From the NCBI GenBank assembly GCA_945882005.1, contig CAMCWG010000118.1, positions 1 to 8,437 of the forward strand: 8,437 bases of DNA. The letters are read 5' to 3'. A program made the position numbers and the translations under genes. The notes under the pieces were generated by a model, which made no database searches, was not told the DNA's origin, and worked only from the letters and a program-made list of their open reading frames with translations. How positions within the stretch are numbered: position 1 is the first letter of the stretch; each line of letters starts with the position of its first letter. The stretch is from Bordetella parapertussis. Its GTDB lineage: Bacteria > Pseudomonadota > Gammaproteobacteria > Burkholderiales > Burkholderiaceae_B. Below are positions 1-6,571 of the stretch, piece by piece.

Positions 1-496
1 TAAAAAGCTTCGTTTCGAAATCTATACACTCCTCAAACAAGCGGACTACGACTACCAACGGATTCAATACAACACAGTTGTCTCTGCTTGCATGAAAATG
101 CTAAATGCTATTGACGATGCCTCACTTGGAGACTCGAATTTTGCTCGAGCAGCCACTGCAGAAACCTTGGGAGTCTTGCTACGGGTGCTATACCCAGTGG
201 TGCCACACGTAACCTGGCATCTCTGGTCTGAGCTAGGCTACGGCCAGATCTATGGAGACTTACTCGATGCGCCTTGGCCTACCGTAGATGAAACGGCGTT
301 AGTCACGGACGAAATTGAGTTGGTATTACAAATTAATGGGAAACTTAGAGGCAACCTCAGTGTTGCGCGCGAAGCCACTCGTGAGCAAATTGAACAGTTA
401 GCGACCGCACATGAGGCGGTTCAGCGTAATTTGGAAGGGCGCGCGCCCAAACGCATCATCGTGGTACCTGGCAAACTCGTCAACGTAGTCGGTTAA
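1..496 (+). CDS. leuS: Leucyl-tRNA synthetase, C-terminal part (5'-truncated by window edge)
   Basis: This is the last 164 codons of a class I leucyl-tRNA synthetase, which charges tRNA-Leu with leucine in the cytoplasm. The frame is open from base 2 with no start codon, so the gene begins upstream of the window. The first ~80 visible residues match the helical anticodon-binding domain ([13 protein letters not shown], then the [12 protein letters not shown] stretch). The rest is the small C-terminal domain, recognisable by [14 protein letters not shown] and by the ending [15 protein letters not shown], which closely resembles the usual LeuS terminus. The catalytic HIGH/KMSKS motifs and the editing domain lie outside the window. 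It is followed after 14 nt by lptE, a common neighbour in Burkholderiales. Identification is secure; only completeness is unknown. Confidence 0.96.
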   Translation, partial: KKLRFEIYTLLKQADYDYQRIQYNTVVSACMKMLNAIDDASLGDSNFARAATAETLGVLLRVLYPVVPHVTWHLWSELGYGQIYGDLLDAPWPTVDETALVTDEIELVLQINGKLRGNLSVAREATREQIEQLATAHEAVQRNLEGRAPKRIIVVPGKLVNVVG

Positions 497-510
497 TAGG
501 ACAAAACCCG

Positions 511-1284
511 ATGAATAAGTGCCCAACAGACCGTTCTTGCGTTAGTCGCTCTCTCGCTGAGTTAGGGCGCTGGATCATCTTAGGCATGACTGGGCTCTTA
601 ATTGCGGGCTGTGGCTTCAAGATGCAGGGGTCGACACCACTACCCTTTGAATCACTACACATCACGATTCCCCAAAACTCGCAGTTTGGTGCGGACGTGC
701 GTCGAGCCATTCGCGCTGCATCGCCAAATACTCGTCTTATTGAACTCAATGACATTAAGGTGCGTCCCCAAGACATGAAAGAGGACGAAGATGTTGAGGA
801 CAAAGGAGTTCAAAACAACATCAAGGAAAAACAAGTACGTAAGCTCGCCCAAGCGCGGCTTGAGCAGCTGGGTGAAGAGCGCCAGACACGAATCGTTGCA
901 CTCAATGCACAGGGCAAGGTAGAGGAGTTTGAATTGACTTTAAAGTTCACGTTCAGACTCGTCAACGCAAAGGATCAAATCATTCTGCCGGCAACCACGC
1001 TTACTGCCTCACGCAGCATGCCGTTTGACGAGCGCGTGGTGCAAGCGAAGGAAGGCGAAGCTGCGACACTGTTTAAGGATATGCAAAAAAGTCTTGTGAC
1101 GCGCATTGTTCGACGCATTACAGCACCCGACATTACACAACGTTGGGAAATCGTATCGAAGGCAAGGGGTGAAGAGGCCGACGAGATCGAAACCGTCGCG
1201 CCGGTCAACGAGCCGACTGTCGTACCACCTATGTGGCAGAACCCCTCTCTCACACCAGTACCCGTTTCGGTCAACCCGCAATAG
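511..1284 (+). CDS. lptE: LPS-assembly lipoprotein LptE
   Basis: LptE is the outer-membrane lipoprotein that plugs and assembles the LptD barrel, which inserts lipopolysaccharide into the outer leaflet. The N-terminus has a signal peptide with a hydrophobic stretch (residues ~21-33) and the lipobox LIAGC, giving lipidated Cys34. It is followed by GFKMQGSTPLPF, the usual start of the mature protein. The core continues with RIVALNAQGKVEEFELTLKFTF (two runs, residues ~128-148) and ends in the helix around RRITAP. The ATG is preceded by AGGA at 498-501 with 9 nt spacing. At 257 residues it is longer than E. coli LptE (just under 200). The extra length is a highly charged segment (residues ~86-124, rich in K, E and D) and a Pro/Val-rich tail (~221-257). 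It sits between leuS and holA, as in most proteobacteria, which supports the call despite low sequence conservation in this family. Confidence 0.93.
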   Translation: MNKCPTDRSCVSRSLAELGRWIILGMTGLLIAGCGFKMQGSTPLPFESLHITIPQNSQFGADVRRAIRAASPNTRLIELNDIKVRPQDMKEDEDVEDKGVQNNIKEKQVRKLAQARLEQLGEERQTRIVALNAQGKVEEFELTLKFTFRLVNAKDQIILPATTLTASRSMPFDERVVQAKEGEAATLFKDMQKSLVTRIVRRITAPDITQRWEIVSKARGEEADEIETVAPVNEPTVVPPMWQNPSLTPVPVSVNPQ

Positions 1285-1296
1285 GTTGGACGCTAG

Positions 1297-2340
1297 GTGG
1301 ATCCTGAACGCCTCATAGAGAACCTCAGTCGCCCGGGCGCAAGCCTGGCGGCTCTTTACATCGTTGTTGGTGATGATCCTCTGCTGACAATCGAAGCCGC
1401 TGATGCTTTACGCAGCATTGCGAAGGCAGCCGGATATTTAGAGCGCACTTCATTTTTAATGGATGCGCGTAGCGACTGGAGTACGCTGAGTGTATCGAGC
1501 CAAAGTGGCTCATTATTTGGTGATAAACAACTTGTTGAATTAGCACTACCCACGGGGAAGCCCGGCAAGCAAGGCGCAGACGCCCTCATCGCACTTGCTG
1601 CGCGTTGTAGCGGGGTGGCCGATGGCGATGTGCTCACAATCGTATCTTTACCAAGACTGGATAAGACGACGCGAGACAGTAAATGGGCTTCAGCCTTACT
1701 CAACGCGGGTACGGTACTCGACATGCCAAATATCGAGCGTGCTCAGTTACCGCAATGGATCGCTAAACGACTTGCCAAGCAGTCACAGCAAGCTACGCCA
1801 GAGACATTGAATTGGCTCGCAGACAAAGTCGAAGGCAATTTATTAGCTGCTCACCAAGAGATTCTCAAACTAGGCCTGCTGTTTGAACCGGGAATGCTGG
1901 ATGCAACGGAGGTCGAACAGGCCGTTATGAATGTCGCGCGCTACAACGTCTTTGGTTTGCGTGATGCGATGTTAGCTGGCGATGTACCGAGAATGTTGCG
2001 CATGATGTCTGGTCTGAAGGCCGAGGGCGAAGCGTTGCCACTCGTGCTCTGGGCGGTGGGCGAAGAAATCCGTTCACTTGCCCGCGTGGCGCAGGCTGCA
2101 GCCACAGGACAAGATATGTCGAGCGTGCTACGCTCACAACGTATTTTTGGACAACATGAGCGCCTGGCTCGGGACGCCATTGCTCGCGTGCCGGCACGCA
2201 ACTGGCCCGCTGCTGTTCAACATGCGCACGAAGTCGATCGCTTAATCAAAGGTCTGCATGTTGCGGGGCGCCTACAAGACCCTTGGGAAGAAATGAGCCG
2301 CTTAGCTATGCGCGTGGCCGTCTCACCCGCCAGATCTTAA
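1297..2340 (+). CDS. holA: DNA polymerase III subunit delta
   Basis: HolA (delta) is the wrench subunit of the clamp loader; it opens the beta sliding clamp so that it can be loaded on primed DNA. The protein has 347 residues, close to the 343 of E. coli HolA. Family landmarks are the N-terminal [10 protein letters not shown] (E. coli YLLLGNDPLL), the segment [15 protein letters not shown] (E. coli QAQLPRWVAARAKQ), [17 protein letters not shown], and the C-terminal collar-domain start [21 protein letters not shown]. The start codon is GTG. It is chosen because the protein aligns from its first residues and a GGTTGGA ribosome binding site lies at 1284-1290, directly over the lptE stop. The gap from lptE is 12 nt and to proA 14 nt, so the three are probably translated from one message. 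Confidence 0.95.
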   Translation: MDPERLIENLSRPGASLAALYIVVGDDPLLTIEAADALRSIAKAAGYLERTSFLMDARSDWSTLSVSSQSGSLFGDKQLVELALPTGKPGKQGADALIALAARCSGVADGDVLTIVSLPRLDKTTRDSKWASALLNAGTVLDMPNIERAQLPQWIAKRLAKQSQQATPETLNWLADKVEGNLLAAHQEILKLGLLFEPGMLDATEVEQAVMNVARYNVFGLRDAMLAGDVPRMLRMMSGLKAEGEALPLVLWAVGEEIRSLARVAQAAATGQDMSSVLRSQRIFGQHERLARDAIARVPARNWPAAVQHAHEVDRLIKGLHVAGRLQDPWEEMSRLAMRVAVSPARS

Positions 2341-2354
2341 CGAGTAATTTAATC

Positions 2355-3611
2355 ATGACGATACAAGAATCGATGCAGCAAATTGGACGACAAGCGCGCG
2401 CTGCCTCGCACGCCATGCTGCGTGCGAATGATCAACAGAAAGCCCTTGCACTTGAAGCAATGGCGCAGGCGCTCAACGCACAGCGTAGTGCCCTGCAAGC
2501 CGCGAACAAAATCGATCTCGAAGCGGGGCGTACTAAACAATTGGCCGCACCGCTACTCGATCGTTTGACCTTGTCTGATCGCACCATCGACACGATGATC
2601 GCTGGTTTGCGTCAAATAGCCGGTATGCCAGATCCTGTAGGTAGTTTGACTGCGACTACCGTGCGTCCAAATGGGATGCAGGTGGCACAGATGCGAGTCC
2701 CCCTAGGCGTGATTGGGATCATTTACGAGTCACGTCCAAACGTAACGATTGATGCTGCGGCACTCTGTCTGAAGTCTGGCAACGCCACTATTTTGCGAGG
2801 CGGGAGTGAAGCGCTACATTCAAATCTGGCCTTAGGCAAAATTATCCGACAGGGTCTCCAAGCAGCAGGGCTCCCTGAACATGCCGTGCAAGTCGTGGAG
2901 ACCCCAGATCGCGCGGTCGTCGGTGCAATGATCACAATGATCGACCACATCGACGTCATCATTCCGAGGGGCGGTAAGGCTTTGATCAAACGCCTCGCCG
3001 AGGAAGCGCGTGTCCCCTTGATCAAGCATCTAGACGGCAACTGCCATGTCTATGTGGATAACCATGCAGACTTACAAAAGGCGGCGGACATCGCGTTCAA
3101 TGCAAAGACCTATCGCTATGGCGTTTGTGGTTCCATGGAAACTTTGTTGGTGCATAAAGATATCGCTGCAAGTTTTTTACCTGCTATGGGTAGCCGCTTT
3201 GTGGCGCATGGGGTTGAACTGCGCGCTTGCTCCCGCGGACAGGCGCTTGTACCCTCGGCGTTGGTCGCGACGGACGAGGACTGGGCAACGGAATACCTTG
3301 GTCCCATTCTGGCGATTCGCGTGGTGGACTCAATCACAGACGCTATCGCTCACATCACACGCTGGGGTTCTGGGCACACCGACTCTATCGCGACTGAACA
3401 TATTCAGGCAGCACAACAGTTCCAACGCGAGGTCGACTCAAGCTCCGTCTATGTCAATTTGCCAACCTGTTTTGCAGACGGCTTTGAGTATGGCTTAGGC
3501 GCTGAAATCGGCATTTCAACAAACCGCCTGCACGCACGAGGTCCGGTTGGCTTGGAGGGACTCACAACACTCAAGTGGGTATTGCAAGGCAACGGACAAA
3601 TCCGGGGATAG
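2355..3611 (+). CDS. proA: Glutamate-5-semialdehyde dehydrogenase (gamma-glutamyl phosphate reductase)
   Basis: ProA catalyses the second step of proline synthesis, NADPH-dependent reduction of gamma-glutamyl phosphate to glutamate-5-semialdehyde, after the kinase ProB. The 418-residue length matches the family (~417). Signatures in order are [19 protein letters not shown] (cofactor-binding region), [28 protein letters not shown], the catalytic cysteine Cys258 in [13 protein letters not shown], and [20 protein letters not shown] near the C-terminus. The frame is open back to 2283, inside holA. I chose the ATG at 2355 because it gives the normal family N-terminus and avoids a 58-nt overlap; its ribosome binding site is weak. 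proB is not adjacent and must be elsewhere, which is common in Burkholderiales. The gap to hemJ is 10 nt. Confidence 0.96.
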   Translation: MTIQESMQQIGRQARAASHAMLRANDQQKALALEAMAQALNAQRSALQAANKIDLEAGRTKQLAAPLLDRLTLSDRTIDTMIAGLRQIAGMPDPVGSLTATTVRPNGMQVAQMRVPLGVIGIIYESRPNVTIDAAALCLKSGNATILRGGSEALHSNLALGKIIRQGLQAAGLPEHAVQVVETPDRAVVGAMITMIDHIDVIIPRGGKALIKRLAEEARVPLIKHLDGNCHVYVDNHADLQKAADIAFNAKTYRYGVCGSMETLLVHKDIAASFLPAMGSRFVAHGVELRACSRGQALVPSALVATDEDWATEYLGPILAIRVVDSITDAIAHITRWGSGHTDSIATEHIQAAQQFQREVDSSSVYVNLPTCFADGFEYGLGAEIGISTNRLHARGPVGLEGLTTLKWVLQGNGQIRG

Positions 3612-3621
3612 GACGCTCACC

Positions 3622-4044
3622 ATGCTTTGGATCAAAACGTTTCACATTGTGTTTGTCGCCTCTTGGTTTGCTGGGCTTTTTTATTTACCCCGCATTTTTG
3701 TGAATATGGCGCAGACACAGGACGCACACACTCAAACGGTGTTGCTCGGTATGTCGCGTCGACTCTTTCGTTTTATGACCATACTCGCTGTTCCGGCAGT
3801 GGTACTAGGTCTCTGGCTTTATCTTTGGTACGGCATCGGGCGAGGTCCCGGTAACGGCTGGATGCACGCCAAGTTAGTACTTGTTGTTTTAGCACTTGGC
3901 TACCATCACGGTTGCGGTGTACTGCTGCGCAAATTTGAGGCTGGTCGCAACACGCGCTCACACATTTTTTATCGATGGTTCAATGAAGTTCCCGTATTGA
4001 TCCTGACCGCTGCGACAGCGTTTGTCGTGGTCAAGCCTTTTTAA
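3622..4044 (+). CDS. hemJ: HemJ-type protoporphyrinogen IX oxidase, inner-membrane protein (UPF0093/CopD-like)
   Basis: This 140-residue integral membrane protein belongs to the HemJ family, which oxidises protoporphyrinogen IX to protoporphyrin IX in heme synthesis in many Gram-negatives that lack HemG or HemY. The N-terminus MLWIKTFHIVFVASWFAGLF is close to the family consensus, with conserved His8, Trp14 and Arg24 (in LPRIFV). Four hydrophobic segments can be seen at about residues 6-28, 52-72, 84-102 and 122-138. Other family hallmarks are WMHAKL (80-85) and RWFNEVPVL (118-126). The frame is open upstream into proA (from 3547), but the ATG at 3622 gives the family start and follows a GGATAGGAC sequence overlapping the proA stop. 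Database entries often name such proteins only 'CopD family protein'. Function is assigned from the family, not shown here. Confidence 0.9.
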   Translation: MLWIKTFHIVFVASWFAGLFYLPRIFVNMAQTQDAHTQTVLLGMSRRLFRFMTILAVPAVVLGLWLYLWYGIGRGPGNGWMHAKLVLVVLALGYHHGCGVLLRKFEAGRNTRSHIFYRWFNEVPVLILTAATAFVVVKPF

Positions 4045-4053
4045 AGAACCACT

Positions 4054-5565
4054 ATGTCTGAGCAGGACCCAAAGCGCGCCACACTGAGCGTAAAAAAACG
4101 TACGGTGGCGACTCCAAGCGCACGTGATGACAAGCCTCGCTTACGTGCAGGTGCGCGCGGGCGACAGGTTGCACAACTTAAGCTTGCTAAGGACAAAGTT
4201 AAACGTTCGACGGCACTCACTCCTGAAGTGGCAGCGCCACAGGCTGAGCAATTTGCATCGACCTACACTGCTGCACCTCCAAAAACGCGCTCTCCTCGAA
4301 GTAGCGGCCCCAAAGCATTGCCGCAAGTCAGGGAGAGGCGCAGCCTAGACGAAAAAATATTTGTGCCAGAGAAAGCGTTGGTTATTACAGAGAACACGTT
4401 GTACGTGCCACAAGGTACTGAGATAGAAACGTTTTATGTGTTTGCACCCTGCCCTCTTGGCCTTGAAGAGGCGCTTGCAGCGGAGCTCAGCGCACTGGGC
4501 TATGACGGAGTGTCGGCTACGCGCGCGGGCTGTCATTTTGTAGCTGACTGGTGGGGCATCCTGCGCGCCAACTTATATTCACGCCTCGCCACCCGTATTC
4601 TCGTGCGGGTTGGGCAGGCTCCCGTGCAGCAAGAGGACGATATCCTGGAGCTGGCACGCAGCATCGCCTGGGAGCGTTGGTTCGGTGCTGAACACACCTT
4701 GCGTGTCGACACATCTGCAGTCAAAAGTCCGATGCAAAGCTTGCAGTACTGCAATCTACGTGCCAAGGATGGTATTTGTGATCGCTTGCGCGAGCTTGAG
4801 GGTGAGCGTCCTTCGATTGATACGGTGCGTCCTGATGCACGTGTACATTTATTTTTATCGCAAGATACCGCAACACTTTATCTCGACACCTCGGGTGAGT
4901 CCCTCTTTAAGCGGGGCTGGCGCCTGGATAAGGGCGATGCACCGCTGCGCGAAAACCTCGCAGCAGGCCTCCTCGCGCTGTCGGGCTGGGATCCGGAAGC
5001 TGCGTTGCTTGATCCCTTTTGTGGCAGCGGTACGATTCTGATTGAGGCCGCTTGGATCGCCTTAGGTGTGCCCCCTGGAATCACACGCCCCTTCGGCTTT
5101 GAGCGTCTGCGGGATCATGAGGCGACCTCGTGGGAGGATCTCAAAGAAGAAGCACGTAGCCGTATCCTCCCCGAACTCGAAACTCCACTCATCGGTATCG
5201 ACGCTGATCCGCTGGCCATCGAAGCGGCACAGCGTAATGCAGAGCGCGCCTACCTAACCGAAGACACCATCCGGTTTGAAGTCGGTGATGCACGTGATGC
5301 TATCGCGCCCGCATCGGCAGGTTGGATGGTCACCAACCCCCCCTATGGTGAGCGTCTAGATGAAGAAGATCTGGAATTCTGGCGCGAATGGTCGGCAAAC
5401 CTCAAACGCGAGTTTGCGGGTTGGCAAGTCAACATCATCACGTCGGATCTTGATCTGCCCAAGCATCTGCGTCTGAAAGCGAACCGGCGCACCCCCGTTT
5501 TTAACGGTTCCCTGGATTGCAGACTCTTTAACTTCGAACTTGTAGCTGCAAGCTACCGGGACTAA
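4054..5565 (+). CDS. THUMP-domain class I SAM-dependent RNA methyltransferase, RlmL/YpsC-like (probable 23S rRNA m2G2445)
   Basis: This 503-residue protein is related to the methyltransferase RlmL, whose known activity is N2-methylation of G2445 of 23S rRNA. Residues ~1-123 are a basic, low-complexity extension rich in K, R, A and P with no recognisable fold. Residues ~125-285 are the ferredoxin-like and THUMP RNA-binding region, from FYVFAPCPLGLEEALAAEL through SLFKRGWR. The Rossmann methyltransferase domain follows. It has the SAM-binding motif LLDPFCGSGTILIEAA (Asp320, Cys323), the acidic ribose-binding strand IGIDADPLAIEAA (~380-391), and the catalytic motif NPPYGER (Asn428-Arg434). It is shorter than E. 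coli RlmL (~700 aa) because it has no second, RlmK-like domain. No other Met occurs before residue 227, so the long N-terminus is probably real. The start lies 9 nt after hemJ with a weak AAAGAA site. RNA target specificity is inferred. Confidence 0.9.
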   Translation: MSEQDPKRATLSVKKRTVATPSARDDKPRLRAGARGRQVAQLKLAKDKVKRSTALTPEVAAPQAEQFASTYTAAPPKTRSPRSSGPKALPQVRERRSLDEKIFVPEKALVITENTLYVPQGTEIETFYVFAPCPLGLEEALAAELSALGYDGVSATRAGCHFVADWWGILRANLYSRLATRILVRVGQAPVQQEDDILELARSIAWERWFGAEHTLRVDTSAVKSPMQSLQYCNLRAKDGICDRLRELEGERPSIDTVRPDARVHLFLSQDTATLYLDTSGESLFKRGWRLDKGDAPLRENLAAGLLALSGWDPEAALLDPFCGSGTILIEAAWIALGVPPGITRPFGFERLRDHEATSWEDLKEEARSRILPELETPLIGIDADPLAIEAAQRNAERAYLTEDTIRFEVGDARDAIAPASAGWMVTNPPYGERLDEEDLEFWREWSANLKREFAGWQVNIITSDLDLPKHLRLKANRRTPVFNGSLDCRLFNFELVAASYRD

Positions 5566-5603
5566 AACAGGCTGCGCTTTCGGTTTCAGACCCAACGATT
5601 TCG

Positions 5604-5628
5604 AAAAAATGTTGCCGCAGCGCAACAT
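5604..5628 (-). terminator. Hairpin plus T-tract readable as an intrinsic terminator on the - strand
   Basis: ATGTTGC (5609-5615) and GCAACAT (5622-5628) form a perfect 7-bp stem with a 6-nt loop. Six A residues (5604-5609) lie on the left side, so a transcript read leftward would have the hairpin followed by a U run. On the + strand no T-run follows the hairpin, so it is a poor terminator for the methyltransferase gene. The stem is short and only partly GC. There is no supported - strand gene nearby for it to end; it might block antisense transcription into the upstream gene. Function is inferred. Confidence 0.4.
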
Positions 5629-5640
5629 CAAATCAAATAC

Positions 5641-5657
5641 TAGGGTTATCCCCTAAT
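5641..5657 (+). repeat. Operator-like repeat, copy 1 (TAGGGTTATCCCCTAAT)
   Basis: First of three copies of a GGGTTWTCCC core in the gap before the small ORF (core 5643-5652). TAGGG and CCCTA arms flank a 5-nt centre, so the site is also an inverted repeat, as a dimeric regulator would recognise. It lies upstream of the putative -35 box. That it binds a protein is inference. Confidence 0.55.
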
Positions 5658-5662
5658 ACCGT

Positions 5663-5691
5663 TTGCATTATTTCGGGTTTTCCCTAATAAT
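5663..5691 (+). promoter_or_regulatory. Candidate sigma70 promoter of the small ORF
   Basis: TTGCAT (5663-5668) and AATAAT (5686-5691) are separated by 17 nt, giving a good -10 box and a poor (3 of 6) -35 box. A start near 5698 would give a short leader of about 27 nt carrying the AGGA site. The spacer contains repeat copy 2, and repeat copy 3 covers the expected transcription start, an arrangement typical of a repressed promoter. This is assigned by eye only. Confidence 0.35.
5673..5688 (+). repeat. Operator-like repeat, copy 2 (GGGTTTTCCC core)
   Basis: Second copy of the motif, core 5675-5684, followed by TAAT as in the other copies. The core differs from copies 1 and 3 only in one central base (T for A). 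It starts 32 bp after copy 1 and 19 bp before copy 3, all in the same orientation, and falls between the putative -35 and -10 boxes. Confidence 0.5.
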
Positions 5692-5707
5692 AGGGGTTAT
5701 CCCTAAT
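5691..5707 (+). repeat. Operator-like repeat, copy 3 (TAGGGGTTATCCCTAAT)
   Basis: Third copy, core GGGTTATCCC at 5694-5703, identical in the core to copy 1. TAGGG and CCCTA arms again form an inverted repeat with a 5-nt centre. It sits just before the ribosome binding site of the small ORF and over the likely transcription start. Confidence 0.55.
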
Positions 5708-5724
5708 CCAAACAGGAAATCATC

Positions 5725-5901
5725 ATGCAAACAAATAACACCGTCCGCCTGACCGATGCGCTTGAACGTGACCTGTTGGCCAAAGCCATTGACCAGCAAT
5801 TCCGTTTTCGTCTTTTGCGCAGCATTGGCAAGCTCGTGAACAGCACAGCGTCCTTTATCGCCAAAGCTCGTTCGCAAACTAACATGCGCGACATGGTCTA
5901 A
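5725..5901 (+). CDS. Small basic protein, 58 aa, unknown function
   Basis: I do not recognise this protein. The ATG at 5725 is preceded by AGGAAA (5714-5719) at near-ideal spacing, the clearest ribosome binding site in the region, and the frame runs 58 codons to a TAA. The product begins MQTNNTVRLTDALERDLLAK. It is predicted mostly helical and is basic (10 Lys/Arg against 5 Asp/Glu), with an amphipathic centre around FRFRLLRSIGKLVNSTASFI. It has no signal peptide, Cys, Trp or clear transmembrane helix. Size and composition recall short YjiS/DUF1127-type proteins, but the typical DUF1127 C-terminal motif is not evident, so I do not assign it there. It has its own putative promoter with three repeated operator-like sites, which suggests a regulated, separately expressed gene. 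The - strand is also open here but is less convincing. Confidence 0.62.
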   Translation: MQTNNTVRLTDALERDLLAKAIDQQFRFRLLRSIGKLVNSTASFIAKARSQTNMRDMV

Positions 5902-5908
5902 ATAGGTA

Positions 5909-5942
5909 TTGGGGCGGACAAAAGTGCGGGATAATGCCCGCA
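5909..5942 (+). promoter_or_regulatory. Candidate promoter with inverted repeat in front of the RDD gene
   Basis: GATAAT (5930-5935) resembles a -10 box, with TTGGGG (5909-5914) as a weak -35 box at a short 15-nt spacing. The -10 box overlaps a perfect inverted repeat, TGCGGG (5925-5930) and CCCGCA (5937-5942) around ATAATG. A transcription start about 7 nt beyond the -10 box falls on the ATG at 5942, so the message could be leaderless. No T-run follows, so this is not a terminator. Confidence 0.4.
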
Positions 5943-6487
5943 TGAATGTACGCTCCAAGCCCACACAAGACCCGCAGCACCGTCAGCTTTCTACGCTGAC
6001 ACCTTCACGTGGCAGACGCTTTGCCTCAATGATGTACGAGGGTGTTTTACTCTTCGCAGTAACGTTTTTGGCTGGCTATCTCTTCGATACGCTGACCCAA
6101 AGTCGCCATGGACTCGTCCTGCGTGGCACTCGACAAATTTGGCTGTTTATCGCCATTGGCGCGTACTTTTTGATTTGTTGGCGACGCAACGGGCAGACCT
6201 TGCCCATGAAAGCTTGGCATATTCGCCTGGAAAACGCCTCGGGCGGTTCCTTGACCTGGCAGAAGCTGCTCATACGCTATGCGTTGATGTGGCCAATTCC
6301 ACTGGCAGGCACTGCCCTCATTTGGGCTGCGGCGATCTGGTCGGGATGGCCTGCGTTTCTGATGTTTATTGTGGTCACCCCCTTCTTAGTATTTTTGCCC
6401 ACCTGGTTTACTCAGGACGGACAGTTTTTACACGACCGCCTTGCTGGCACTCGCTTAATTAGTGTCCAGCCTAGTAAAAACCCTTAG
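5942..6487 (+). CDS. RDD family integral membrane protein
   Basis: This 181-residue protein belongs to the RDD family, membrane proteins mostly of unknown function, some proposed to be ion transporters or exchangers. After a polar N-terminus it has hydrophobic segments at about 34-50 (GVLLFAVTFLAGYLF), 65-80 (QIWLFIAIGAYFLICW), 113-132 and 136-155. Family landmarks are the Arg pair before helix 1 (GRRFASMMYE), the loop NGQTLPMKAWHIRL after helix 2, and the C-terminal FLHDRLAGTRLI with conserved Asp165. The first Asp of the family motif appears as Glu33. A TTG at 5909 would add 11 residues; I chose the ATG at 5942 because the extension does not look family-like. Neither start has a good ribosome binding site. 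The gene stands 40 nt after the small ORF and 84 nt before the synthetase. Role unknown. Confidence 0.87.
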   Translation: MNVRSKPTQDPQHRQLSTLTPSRGRRFASMMYEGVLLFAVTFLAGYLFDTLTQSRHGLVLRGTRQIWLFIAIGAYFLICWRRNGQTLPMKAWHIRLENASGGSLTWQKLLIRYALMWPIPLAGTALIWAAAIWSGWPAFLMFIVVTPFLVFLPTWFTQDGQFLHDRLAGTRLISVQPSKNP

Positions 6488-6571
6488 TTTTGTCATTCCA
6501 GAGCAGGTCTTTGTTGCGCCATTTAGCTGGCTGCGCCATGCTTATAGTCTGAAACAGACCGAACACTCAGG

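Noticed and set aside
2283..2354. Upstream extension of proA into holA
   Set aside because: The frame is open, but the added residues do not match the ProA N-terminus; the ATG at 2355 gives the normal family length.
3046..3498. 150-codon + strand ORF inside proA
   Set aside because: It lies wholly within the conserved proA frame, and its composition (many Arg, Trp and Ser) is that of an out-of-frame translation.
5641..5707. The GGGTTWTCCC repeats considered as a CRISPR array or REP element
   Set aside because: The copies are about 17 bp with unequal, very short spacers (32 and 19 bp periods), unlike CRISPR, and they sit at a promoter and not at gene ends as REP elements do.
5668..5964. 98-codon - strand ORF antisense to the small ORF, with the - strand hairpin 40 nt beyond its stop
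   Set aside because: It starts at GTG, overlaps the RDD start, resembles no family I know, and its ribosome binding site is poor. The + strand small ORF has a far better start signal. The terminator-like hairpin keeps it from being fully excluded.
6477..6491. AAAAC/GTTTT inverted repeat at the end of the RDD gene, considered as a terminator
   Set aside because: The 5-bp stem is almost all A-T with a poor T-run after it, too weak to support termination.
6522..6548. Possible promoter before the synthetase (TATAGT at 6543-6548)
   Set aside because: The -10-like box is acceptable but no -35 box lies at a proper distance, so I did not annotate it.
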